A DNA stretch of 35,547 bases from Candidatus Hydrogenedens sp. (GTDB taxonomy: Bacteria > Hydrogenedentota > Hydrogenedentia > Hydrogenedentales > CAITNO01), in the NCBI GenBank assembly GCA_012522755.1, contig JAAYJV010000157.1:1-35547 (forward strand), given 5' to 3'. A program made the position numbers and the translations under genes. Under the pieces are notes generated by a model that had not been told where the DNA came from, searched no databases, and saw nothing but the letters and a program-made list of their open reading frames with translations. Within the stretch, counting starts at the first letter, position 1. Every line of letters begins with the position of its first letter. Of this stretch, positions 24,167-31,351 are shown piece after piece.

Positions 24167-25696
24167 TCAAAGCGTCGGATGTACATAATGGGGAGAATGA
24201 AGCATATCCTTCGCACGACGACGCAACTTGCCATTTTTAACCCAGTAATCTCCTCGTTCTGCAAAATGAGCGGCCAGATGTCCGCGCCATTCTTCCAACA
24301 AATCTTCATGAGCAGGATCAGAGGCCAGGTTGATGCATTCGCCCGGGTCGCTCACCAGATCAAAGAGTTGCTCCTCTCCGCTTTTGCCGAAATAAAGATA
24401 TTTCACACGGCCATCTGTGAGACCGTTCCAGTGTTCCGTGTCCAGATAACAGGTCGAATGCTCCAGGTCAATCCGGGGACGCCAGTCTTTGCCATCTGTG
24501 CGCAGGAGATGGAGCAGACTTTTGCCGTCCATTTCTTCGGCGCCGCCCAGACCTGCGGCATCCAGACAGGTGGGAAGAATATCCCGCAGTTCCACAGGCT
24601 CTTCACGCATTGTGCCACGCCAGGAGGGATTGCAACCAGCCGGCGGACGCAGGATCATGGGAATCCGTGAGGAGCCTTCATAGCCATAAGTCTTTCGCCA
24701 CATATGATGATCGCCCATCATGTCGCCATGATCGGAGATGAAAATAATCAAGGTGTTGTCGAGCATGTCACGCTTGCGCAGCAGAGCCAGTATGCGGCCT
24801 ATCTGTTCATCAATGAAGGTGATGCTGCCATAATATCCTTTGCGGGAATGAAGAGCAGTCTCCACACCCAGATCGCCATGCCACAAGCTGTCACGTTCGC
24901 TGGCCCGGGGCACATAACCTTCACACCAGTCACCCACATGAGGTGCGGGGATGTCCCGATCTTCATAAAGATCAAAAAAACGCTGTGGTGCATCATAGGG
25001 GCTGTGAGGCCGGGCAAAGGAAACTTTCAGAAAAAAAGGCGCCTTGTCTTCATAAGATTCAAGATAATGGAGTGCCTCGTTACCGGTCCAGGTGGTGGGA
25101 TGCAATTCTTCAGGAAGAGCATAAGGGCGGGCGGGATAATCATTCCAGCCCAAGCCCGTCATATCAGGATTCAGAACAGGCGCCTGTTCATGAAACCAGG
25201 CCCGGTAATCACTTTCAAAATCAGGGGATTCCACACGGCCCGATTCATCCAGGAGCATGAAATCATAACCGTGGCTGTTCCGTTGAGGATGGTAATGGCA
25301 TTTGCCTATGGCACCCGTCTTGTAGCCTCCGGCGCCGAGCATGCGGGGTTTTTCCCGCTCGTAGCGTTCAGGTATACGGCTGTATCCCAACATGCCGTTC
25401 TTCCAGGGGCCCAGACCTGTGAGCAGAGCCGCACGGGCCGGGGTGCAGGACGGCACCGATGAATAGGCACGACGGAACAACACCCCTTCATTCGCAAGAC
25501 TGTCCAGGTGCGGCGTGATTATGGCCCCGTTACCTTCAGCACCCACGCAATCACCACGCATCTGATCAGCCATGAGCAGAAGGATGTTCGGTCGTTTGGC
25601 TGCTTCACCCCGACCCTCAAGGGCGAGGCCCACTCCCAATGACGAAATGGCTGTACACTGGAGCCACTCCCGGCGGCTCAATCCCTCTCTGGGCAT
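24167..25696 (-). CDS. Tat-exported sulfatase
   Basis: This 509-residue enzyme is an S1-type sulfatase that removes sulfate esters from polysaccharides or other substrates. The sulfatase signature SVPSCTPARAALLTG carries Cys84, which is converted to formylglycine by a maturase, with Arg88. The N-terminal metal site is LMADQMRGD. FISDHGDMMGDHHMWRK provides the second Asp-His pair. Residues 6-12 (LSRREWLQ) form a twin-arginine motif before a hydrophobic stretch, so export is through the Tat pathway; the Cys at 14 is not followed by a clear lipobox. GGGAG precedes the ATG. No maturase gene is in the window. Confidence 0.93.
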   Translation of the reverse strand: MPREGLSRREWLQCTAISSLGVGLALEGRGEAAKRPNILLLMADQMRGDCVGAEGNGAIITPHLDSLANEGVLFRRAYSSVPSCTPARAALLTGLGPWKNGMLGYSRIPERYEREKPRMLGAGGYKTGAIGKCHYHPQRNSHGYDFMLLDESGRVESPDFESDYRAWFHEQAPVLNPDMTGLGWNDYPARPYALPEELHPTTWTGNEALHYLESYEDKAPFFLKVSFARPHSPYDAPQRFFDLYEDRDIPAPHVGDWCEGYVPRASERDSLWHGDLGVETALHSRKGYYGSITFIDEQIGRILALLRKRDMLDNTLIIFISDHGDMMGDHHMWRKTYGYEGSSRIPMILRPPAGCNPSWRGTMREEPVELRDILPTCLDAAGLGGAEEMDGKSLLHLLRTDGKDWRPRIDLEHSTCYLDTEHWNGLTDGRVKYLYFGKSGEEQLFDLVSDPGECINLASDPAHEDLLEEWRGHLAAHFAERGDYWVKNGKLRRRAKDMLHSPHYVHPTL

Positions 25697-25938
25697 AATA
25701 AGATCTCCCTTTTCGACACATCATCGCTGCGGAATGGTATAATAAATCCGGGCAGACGATCGGGGCTCAGACTTGACGTTTTCAGTGTACCATAATTCAA
25801 AGGGGCCATGCCTTTTTCTGTTTCCTGATCTTTCAGTGCCCGAGGGTTGAAGAAGCTTTCTTGAGTGGTGTGCCATCAAGGTGGTACACCCGCAGATTGA
25901 AGGCGTTTCATTCGGCTGTATCGTATAAGGAAAAAATC
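25697..25938. other. divergent region between sulfatase and M23 peptidase genes
   Basis: TATAAT is present at 25738-25743 on the plus strand without a good -35 element at the right distance. TTGACG occurs near 25773, but no -10 element fits it. A TTG-initiated extension of the M23 frame from 25861 is open but has no ribosome binding site. Promoter positions are therefore uncertain. Confidence 0.4.
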
Positions 25939-26538
25939 ATGTGCTTAAGACCTGTCATCCGGGGCGGTGGATGTCTTCTTGTCCTGATCATTCTGGCGGC
26001 TGGTGCGTTTCTCCTTTTCAGTGGAGAGGGTGACGATGTCATTTTTCCTGATCCGGCAAAATCGCCCTACAAACTTCCCTGGGAAGCCGGTCAGTCCCGA
26101 TGGTGTATTCAATCCACGGGAGGGCTCGTAAGCCACCGCGGCGGCGGCCGCTATGCCTATGATTTTTACATGCCTGAAGGGACAGAGGTACGTGCAGCCC
26201 GAGCCGGCAAAGTGGTAAAGGTTGTGCAGGAACACAGTGAACATGGTTATAAAAAGCCCAATAATCTGGTCATTGTCGAGCACAGTGATGGCACTCAGGC
26301 TTATTACGGACATATTCAACAGGGAAGCGCCAAAGTGAAAATGGATGAAAGAGTGAAGCAGGGCCAGGTCATCGCCCTGAGCGGTCATGTGGGTCACAGT
26401 ATGGTACCCCATCTCCATTTTCATGTCATGGACGGCAAAACGCGCACAACCCTGCCCGTCAGTTTTTCGGATCCGGGCAAGCATGATGGGATCCCGAGGA
26501 TTTTCCGGCGTTATACCTCCGGGAACAGGGGAGAATAA
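25939..26538 (+). CDS. membrane-anchored M23 family metallopeptidase (LytM-like)
   Basis: The start is the ATG at 25939, 7 bases after AAGGA, giving 199 residues. Residues 10-28 form one membrane helix, so the catalytic domain faces the periplasm. The zinc site is complete for M23: His66 and Asp75 in SHRGGGRYAYDF, and the HxH motif at 160-162 within VPHLHFHVMD. The core also has GTEVRAARAGKVVKV, HGYKKPNNLVIVEHSDGT and VKQGQVIALSGHVGHS. Such enzymes cut peptide cross-links in peptidoglycan during growth, division or pilus passage. It converges with rsmG, with two parS-like sites in the gap. Confidence 0.9.
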   Translation: MCLRPVIRGGGCLLVLIILAAGAFLLFSGEGDDVIFPDPAKSPYKLPWEAGQSRWCIQSTGGLVSHRGGGRYAYDFYMPEGTEVRAARAGKVVKVVQEHSEHGYKKPNNLVIVEHSDGTQAYYGHIQQGSAKVKMDERVKQGQVIALSGHVGHSMVPHLHFHVMDGKTRTTLPVSFSDPGKHDGIPRIFRRYTSGNRGE

Positions 26539-26545
26539 AACCCAA

Positions 26546-26561
26546 TGTTCCACGTGGAACA
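26546..26561. other. parS-type centromere site 1
   Basis: The 16-base palindrome TGTTCCACGTGGAACA lies within an 18-base perfect palindrome (26545-26562). It matches chromosomal parS, the ParB-binding site, in the variant with C and G at the fifth and twelfth positions known from Pseudomonas. It sits 8 bases after the stop of the M23 gene. Confidence 0.85.
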
Positions 26562-26602
26562 TGGGACAGCATAGCCGCAAGCAAATGATACTTTTTATTT
26601 AA

Positions 26603-26642
26603 CCCCGAAAAGCGCAAAAGGACGCGAAAGGACTGAGAGGAA
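26603..26642. repeat. imperfect 10-bp periodic repeat (CGCGAAAGGA type)
   Basis: Units CCCCGAAAAG, CGCAAAAGGA, CGCGAAAGGA and CTGAGAGGAA follow each other with a period of 10. I recall cgcaaagg/cgcgaaagg strings as another repeat type scattered between genes in environmental bacteria. The element lies between the two parS-like sites. Confidence 0.45.
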
Positions 26643-26751
26643 AAAGCTTATGTCTTCTCCGGAGTCTCTTTTGTATCCCAAGACATACCTGCGCCGTCAT
26701 TCCGGTTGTTTCTTGACCCTGCGCTCGCATCAAAGCATGCAAACACCTCAA

Positions 26752-26767
26752 TGTTCCACGTGGAACA
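26752..26767. other. parS-type centromere site 2
   Basis: This is identical to the site at 26546-26561, again inside an 18-base perfect palindrome (26751-26768). The two sites are 206 bases apart. This copy ends 5 bases from the end of rsmG. Confidence 0.85.
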
Positions 26768-26772
26768 TTTCA

Positions 26773-27405
26773 TTACACACGGGTGATCAATTGAAGATTT
26801 CCCCGACGTAAGCCCGCCTGATGCCACACATCCGTTATGACCTCTGTCTGGTATTTTCCGGCCGCAGTACCGGGAACACCTTCCAGCTGACAAAGGAAGG
26901 TGCTCTTCACTGGCAGACGCTGTAAAATTCGGTTGTACACCTGTCGGGGACGTTCCACGGCACGGGCCGTTATAGCACGGGCCTCAATCTTTGAAGGATG
27001 CTCCGGAAATTCACCCGCCAGTACTTCAATACCCTCCAGCCCGAGCGTCGCGATGACACGATGCAGAAATCCGGCCTTGCGAACACTTCGTTCAACACAC
27101 AGTACTGGAAGATCCGGATAAAAACATTTCAGCGGAATGGCTGGAAAGCCGGCACCACTGCCTATATCGAGAAGGGCCGTCCCCTTCTTGCCCAGTCCTA
27201 TGTAGGGAGCAAGACTCAGGGAATCCACAAGATGCCGCTCCGTAAGAAAAGCCAGATCCCCTTGTGAAACAAGACTGACAGTCTGATTCCATTCCCGGAT
27301 CAGAGCCAGATGTTCTTCAGTTTTACGGACACCATCCTCATCAAATACGGTATTTTCATCGCTTCCAAGAATTTCCAAGGCTTGTTCCAGCTGTTTCAAG
27401 GTCAT
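26773..27405 (-). CDS. rsmG: 16S rRNA (guanine-N7)-methyltransferase G
   Basis: This 210-residue protein (GidB) methylates N7 of guanine 527 (E. coli numbering) in 16S rRNA using S-adenosylmethionine; loss gives low-level streptomycin resistance in many bacteria. Key segments are LIREWNQTVSLVS, ERHLVDSLSLAPYI, the SAM loop LLDIGSGAGFPAIPLK (78-93) and CVERSVRKAGFLHRV. ITARAVERPRQVYN also fits the family. Its ATG overlaps the stop of the upstream 173-residue gene (ATGA), so translation is coupled. Usually rsmG lies with mnmG and parA-parB near the origin; here it is last in a glycosyltransferase operon, but parS sites follow at once. Confidence 0.94.
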   Translation of the reverse strand: MTLKQLEQALEILGSDENTVFDEDGVRKTEEHLALIREWNQTVSLVSQGDLAFLTERHLVDSLSLAPYIGLGKKGTALLDIGSGAGFPAIPLKCFYPDLPVLCVERSVRKAGFLHRVIATLGLEGIEVLAGEFPEHPSKIEARAITARAVERPRQVYNRILQRLPVKSTFLCQLEGVPGTAAGKYQTEVITDVWHQAGLRRGNLQLITRV

Positions 27406-27923
27406 AATGTTCTTTCCTGTGAATCCTTTGCATCTGCACCGCTCTTGTCGGTTCCGGTGCTTTTATCTTCTTTTAAAATAGGATGGCGGCGAATATACCA
27501 CCAGATACGGTAATAAGTATACAGTCCTTTGATGCGTCGTGCCAGAAGACTGGTGAAAAGGCGAAGAAAAGACAGGGAAAGAGGGTGTTTCTTCCCGTTA
27601 GGACTGATATAGCCTCTCTCCCGCGACCGGCTCAACACACTGATCAGAACCAGGGCGGGACTGTTGAAGAGCACAAAAAAGAGGCCGAACTTTTCTTTCC
27701 TTAAAAAACGCAGAAGTTTCACACCATGACGCCAGGAGCGTCGTTGTTCGGAACCGGGAGCCAGTTCCACAATACTGTCAGCCTGCTCCGCCACCAGGTT
27801 TCGGGGAAAGGAGGGCGGAACAATGACCGTCAGATGACTCTCAGGATGCTCCCTTCGCAAGCTTTCCAGGGCCCGCAGAAAATGGGGCGAAAAGCTGTAA
27901 AGCAAGGCTATACGCTCTTTCAT
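27402..27923 (-). CDS. hypothetical protein between a GT4 gene and rsmG
   Basis: This 173-residue protein is not recognised. The N-terminus (RIALLYSFSPHFLRALESLR...HLTVIVPPSFPR) looks like a Rossmann-type beta-alpha-beta start. A hydrophobic stretch follows at about 80-98 (GLFFVLFNSPALVLISVLS), then a basic region rich in Arg and Lys (SLLARRIKGLYTYYRIWWYIRR). The C-terminal 20 residues are polar and look disordered. It might be a shortened relative of a heptosyl- or glycosyltransferase N-terminal domain; this is only a suggestion. AAGGAG is 8 bases before its ATG. Both ends overlap neighbours by 4 bases, so it is a real translated gene in a coupled operon. Confidence 0.72.
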   Translation of the reverse strand: MKERIALLYSFSPHFLRALESLRREHPESHLTVIVPPSFPRNLVAEQADSIVELAPGSEQRRSWRHGVKLLRFLRKEKFGLFFVLFNSPALVLISVLSRSRERGYISPNGKKHPLSLSFLRLFTSLLARRIKGLYTYYRIWWYIRRHPILKEDKSTGTDKSGADAKDSQERTL

Positions 27924-29182
27924 GACAGATACTCCTTAAAAAGGGGCTGATAATGCTGCTCTATGACCTGATCCCAGGTATAAAAGGCTTCAATACGCTC
28001 CCGCCCGGCTTTTCCCCAACGTTCTCGAAGTGCTTCGTCCTTCAAAAGTTTTTCCAGCAGTGCGGCAAGTTCAACGCTGTTACCCCGTTCAAAAAGACCG
28101 CCCGTTTCTCCATCCACAATGATTTCACGAAGGCCCCCTGTCCGGGAAGCGCAGACGGGTACGCCGTTGGCCATGGCTTCCACTGCAACGAGACCAAAGG
28201 CCTCTTCCCACAGAGAAGGCACAACCACAATGTCAGCCCGGGCATACAAGGCCAGGCTGCCTTCATGACTCAGCCATCCCGTGGAAAGCAATTCTCCTTG
28301 AGCAAAGAGAGGATCAAAATGGGTAACCATCACTTCAAAGTCCAATCCTGTCCTCCGAAGAAGGATGCAGGCCTCCCGCAAAACATTGAGACCCTTCAGA
28401 GGATCCTCCACACGTCCCGTCATGAGAATGCGCAGAGGCTGTCCGGGCTTTTTATCCCGCAGAGGAATTTCGGGAAAAGCATCCAGAGACACAGCACCGG
28501 GGATAACCACTGTTTTTTCCTGCCAGGCCCCGAGATGCTTTTTGATCTCCTCATTGTTGACAACAATGCCTTCCAGGCTGTCCAGAGCCTGACAGTGCTT
28601 TTCCACGAAAGAAGCTTCCCAGGCGCGGGTGAGGAGATATTCATGGGTCCAGGGATCCCATTGTCCTGATTTAATTGTTTTGCCGAGATGTTCCCAGGCA
28701 CAGGCTCTGCAAAGCTCAGTATCTTTGTGTGCAAATCGGGGACAGGGCTGGCCGTCAAGAAAATGAAAAGCGCTTTTCCAACAGAAGAGCTCGTTGGCAT
28801 AATAGCGGCCTATGAGCTTCCACGAAGACAGGTAGGGAATCAAAGCCGTTTTCAGAAAATAACCATGGGTCAACATGACAACGGCGGGATCCCAGGCCTT
28901 CAGAGCTTTCTGAATCTTTTCCGCCATAGGCGCCAGCTTCTGTTCCTTGACGGGTACCCGGATAATTTCCACAGGGAAAGGAAGGGAAGTGCTGTCCACC
29001 TCTCCCCGACCGGCGCATCCTTCCAATTGCAAAACGAAGAGACGAAGGGGGATTCCGCGTTTCTGCAGGCCTGAGAGAAGGGAATATACATCCACGTCGG
29101 CCCCGCCTTTGGGAGGCCAGCAGAAAAGGAAATCCAGAAAGGCGAGGCGTCTATGGTTTTTTTTTGTGAGAAGGGAGGTCAT
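27920..29182 (-). CDS. GT4-family glycosyltransferase
   Basis: This 420-residue protein has the two-domain GT-B pattern of retaining glycosyltransferases that use nucleotide sugars. The N-terminal domain has PKGGADVDVYSLLSGLQKRG (acceptor side). The C-terminal domain has RILMTGRVEDPLKGLNVL and VPSLWEEAFGLVAVEAMANG with the E-x7-E motif Glu327-Glu335, followed by GVPVCASRTGGLREII. An insert at 147-161 has three Cys in the order C-x10-C-x2-C, possibly a metal site. It likely builds a lipopolysaccharide or other surface polysaccharide. The start has no obvious ribosome binding site. It overlaps the next gene by 4 bases and leads the operon ending in rsmG. Confidence 0.9.
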   Translation of the reverse strand: MTSLLTKKNHRRLAFLDFLFCWPPKGGADVDVYSLLSGLQKRGIPLRLFVLQLEGCAGRGEVDSTSLPFPVEIIRVPVKEQKLAPMAEKIQKALKAWDPAVVMLTHGYFLKTALIPYLSSWKLIGRYYANELFCWKSAFHFLDGQPCPRFAHKDTELCRACAWEHLGKTIKSGQWDPWTHEYLLTRAWEASFVEKHCQALDSLEGIVVNNEEIKKHLGAWQEKTVVIPGAVSLDAFPEIPLRDKKPGQPLRILMTGRVEDPLKGLNVLREACILLRRTGLDFEVMVTHFDPLFAQGELLSTGWLSHEGSLALYARADIVVVPSLWEEAFGLVAVEAMANGVPVCASRTGGLREIIVDGETGGLFERGNSVELAALLEKLLKDEALRERWGKAGRERIEAFYTWDQVIEQHYQPLFKEYLS

Positions 29183-29420
29183 TCTTATGTGTCTCGTGTA
29201 CCTGTCATCGCTGCTATATATTAAAGGCTGGCCCTGTACTTTGCAACTCTGTGTCTGAATTATTCAGAATCTTTCTGATTCATCCTTCAATTTCCGGACT
29301 TGTCCGCAGGGTCCTGAAGATTTATTTTTGGTCTGTAACTTGAATCGAGGCTTTGAAAAGGGCATACTTAAGTATACAACAGCAAGAGCACCCCACGCTC
29401 AATACAACAGGGATCCTATC
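29183..29420. other. divergent region between GT4 and TPR genes
   Basis: No gene is seen. A plus-strand promoter-like pair lies at 29340-29368. The minus-strand promoter of the glycosyltransferase operon is not obvious. Confidence 0.4.
29340..29368 (+). promoter_or_regulatory. promoter for the TPR protein gene
   Basis: TTGAAT (29340-29345) and CATACT (29363-29368) have 17 bases between them. An open extension of the TPR frame from 29328 would overlap this site, which supports the later ATG at 29421. Confidence 0.45.
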
Positions 29421-29897
29421 ATGTTGAAGTCTTTCTTTTCCGGGATCTGGACCTTGATTGTCGATTTGAGCCAGACCATCTGGCGCTTCGTCACCCTGAA
29501 TTCCTCCACCTCAGAGTTTACCCGTGATTTCTGGGACAGTCTCTCCGCAACCTGGCAGGAGGGCTCTTCCACAGCACTCACAGGTGAACGCAAGACAGCC
29601 CGCAAATACCTCAAGCAAGGAGTAAAACACTATAACTCCAGGCGATACAGCGATGCGCTCTATTCGTTTCGAAGATCTCTGGATGAGGACCCCAATTATG
29701 CCAGAGCCCTGCTCTATTACGGCAATGCGCTGTATAAGCTCCATGAGGAATCCGCCGCTTTGGAGGCCTGGAAACGAGCCATTGCCGTGGAGCCCCGTTC
29801 AGATTCCGCCAAGAACGCCCAGTTGAAGCTCATGCGGATCAGGGAAAAGAACAAACTGGTTATTGATGAAATCCAAAGTCAATTGAGTAAAAAATAA
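29421..29897 (+). CDS. TPR repeat protein
   Basis: The protein is 158 residues from the ATG at 29421, which has CAGGGA upstream. The first 60 residues carry a hydrophobic or amphipathic segment (MLKSFFSGIWTLIVDLSQTIWRFV) that may associate with the membrane. About two tetratricopeptide repeats follow: ARKYLKQGVKHYNSRRYSDA, then LDEDPNYARALLYYGNALYK, then EESAALEAWKRAIAVEPRS. TPRs form helical scaffolds for protein binding. The C-terminal tail is charged and helical. It is 13 bases upstream of the sialidase-like gene and probably co-transcribed. The partner is unknown. Confidence 0.8.
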   Translation: MLKSFFSGIWTLIVDLSQTIWRFVTLNSSTSEFTRDFWDSLSATWQEGSSTALTGERKTARKYLKQGVKHYNSRRYSDALYSFRRSLDEDPNYARALLYYGNALYKLHEESAALEAWKRAIAVEPRSDSAKNAQLKLMRIREKNKLVIDEIQSQLSKK

Positions 29898-29910
29898 CGG
29901 AGACCCTTTC

Positions 29911-31128
29911 ATGTTCGTCCGACAAGCTCCCCTGCTCATTTGTATAGTCGCTCTGATGCTCTGTGCAGCCATGCCCGCCGTAGCCGACCAAACCGGGGAC
30001 TGGGCCGAGGTGCCGGGTACCGTCATTGCGCACAGCCCCCAGATCAGCGGAAAATATATAGGCTCGCCCAGCATCACCGTGACCCCGTCGGGTGCCTATC
30101 TGGCCGCACACGACTACTTCGGCCCCGAAAGTAACGAGCACGAATGCGCTACGGCCGTTGTATATCGTTCCACCGATCAGGGTGAAACCTGGACGCAGAC
30201 AGCAGAGATGCAATGCCTTTTCTGGCCGAAACTTTTCACTCACCGTGATGCCGTTTATCTGCTTGCCGTGGAAAAACATCATGGCCCCATTGTCATCCGG
30301 CGCTGTCTTGATGACGGCGAGACCTGGACGGAGCCCCTCGATGAAAACACGGGACGACTCACCGATAGAGAAGGCCAGTATCATACGGCTCCGGGACCGG
30401 TCATTGAATACAAGGGCCGACTCTGGAGGGCCTTCGAAGATGCCATGGGCGGTACGCGCTGGGGTGAACGATACAGAGCTCTCATGATGTCCATCCCTGT
30501 GGATGCCGATTTGCTTGTTGCGAAAAACTGGACTTTCAGCAATCCCGTGGCAAGGGATCCCGAATGGCTGGACGGAAATTTCCACGCCTGGCTCGAAGGA
30601 AATGCCGTTGTCACGCCCGAAGGGGATATGGTCAATGTGCTCCGGGTTGATCTGCCGCCGCACCATCCCGAAAAAGCCGCCATCGTTACCGTGAACCCGG
30701 AAGGAACTCTTTCCTCTTTTGATCCTGAAACAGGGTTCATCCCCTTTCCCGGTGGTGCCAAAAAATTCACCATACGCCACGATCCCACAAGCAATCATTA
30801 CTGGACCCTGGCCTCCATCATCCTGGAAGACTCCATTATTGACGACAGGCCCGCACGGATCCGCAATACCCTGGCACTCATGCGCTCCGCCGATCTGCGC
30901 CATTGGGAAGTGCGTGCCATTGTGCTGCAACACCCCGATGTGAAGCACCACGGTTTTCAATATGTGGACTGGCTCTTTGAAGCCGATCATCTCATTGCTG
31001 TTTGCCGTACCGCATACGAAGATGGTCAGGGTGGCGCTCACAACAACCACGACGCCAATTTCATGACTTTTCATCGTATTGTGGATTTTCGTAACTTCAC
31101 AACACCAATTCCCCCATTGGCTCCTTAA
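29911..31128 (+). CDS. secreted sialidase-like BNR repeat protein
   Basis: This 405-residue protein has a signal peptide (residues 1-25, ending PAVA). It belongs to the exo-alpha-sialidase-like six-bladed beta propellers, with BNR/Asp-box repeats STDQGETW and CLDDGETW and blade segments such as YRALMMSIPVDADLL and NTLALMRSADLRHW. True sialidases use an Arg triad, Tyr/Glu and Asp; I cannot assign these securely, so activity on sialic acid is not proven. Related propellers occur in many polysaccharide-degrading bacteria. GGAG lies upstream of the ATG. Codons are richer in C than in the genes around 10-17 kb. Confidence 0.82.
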   Translation: MFVRQAPLLICIVALMLCAAMPAVADQTGDWAEVPGTVIAHSPQISGKYIGSPSITVTPSGAYLAAHDYFGPESNEHECATAVVYRSTDQGETWTQTAEMQCLFWPKLFTHRDAVYLLAVEKHHGPIVIRRCLDDGETWTEPLDENTGRLTDREGQYHTAPGPVIEYKGRLWRAFEDAMGGTRWGERYRALMMSIPVDADLLVAKNWTFSNPVARDPEWLDGNFHAWLEGNAVVTPEGDMVNVLRVDLPPHHPEKAAIVTVNPEGTLSSFDPETGFIPFPGGAKKFTIRHDPTSNHYWTLASIILEDSIIDDRPARIRNTLALMRSADLRHWEVRAIVLQHPDVKHHGFQYVDWLFEADHLIAVCRTAYEDGQGGAHNNHDANFMTFHRIVDFRNFTTPIPPLAP

Positions 31129-31246
31129 AAAGAGATTCGCCATTCTCTTTGTGTGAACAAGGGTCTTCACCTGTATGGAAACAAAGCCTGTTTTTGTAGT
31201 ATAACAATCATGGTAATCGGTTGCTATTCGTGTTTTAACCAGAATT

Positions 31247-31275
31247 TTGGCTTACAGACAGCCTTGGGGTATACT
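31247..31275 (+). promoter_or_regulatory. sigma-70-type promoter of the AMP-forming ligase gene
   Basis: TTGGCT (31247-31252) and TATACT (31270-31275) are separated by exactly 17 bases. The -35 element is the same as that of the pilin promoter. Transcription would start near 31282, so the coding start must lie downstream, in line with the ATG at 31352. Confidence 0.6.
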
Positions 31276-31351
31276 ATGCCCCAATAAATTAACACCCATT
31301 CTCTGGGAAGTGGGTCGGAGCACACTTGTGCCCGTCAGCAGGAAAGAGAAA

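Noticed and set aside
29860-31170. Long open frame on the minus strand opposite the sialidase-like gene
   Set aside because: It is antisense to a gene with a signal peptide and BNR motifs, has no family pattern and no ribosome binding site.
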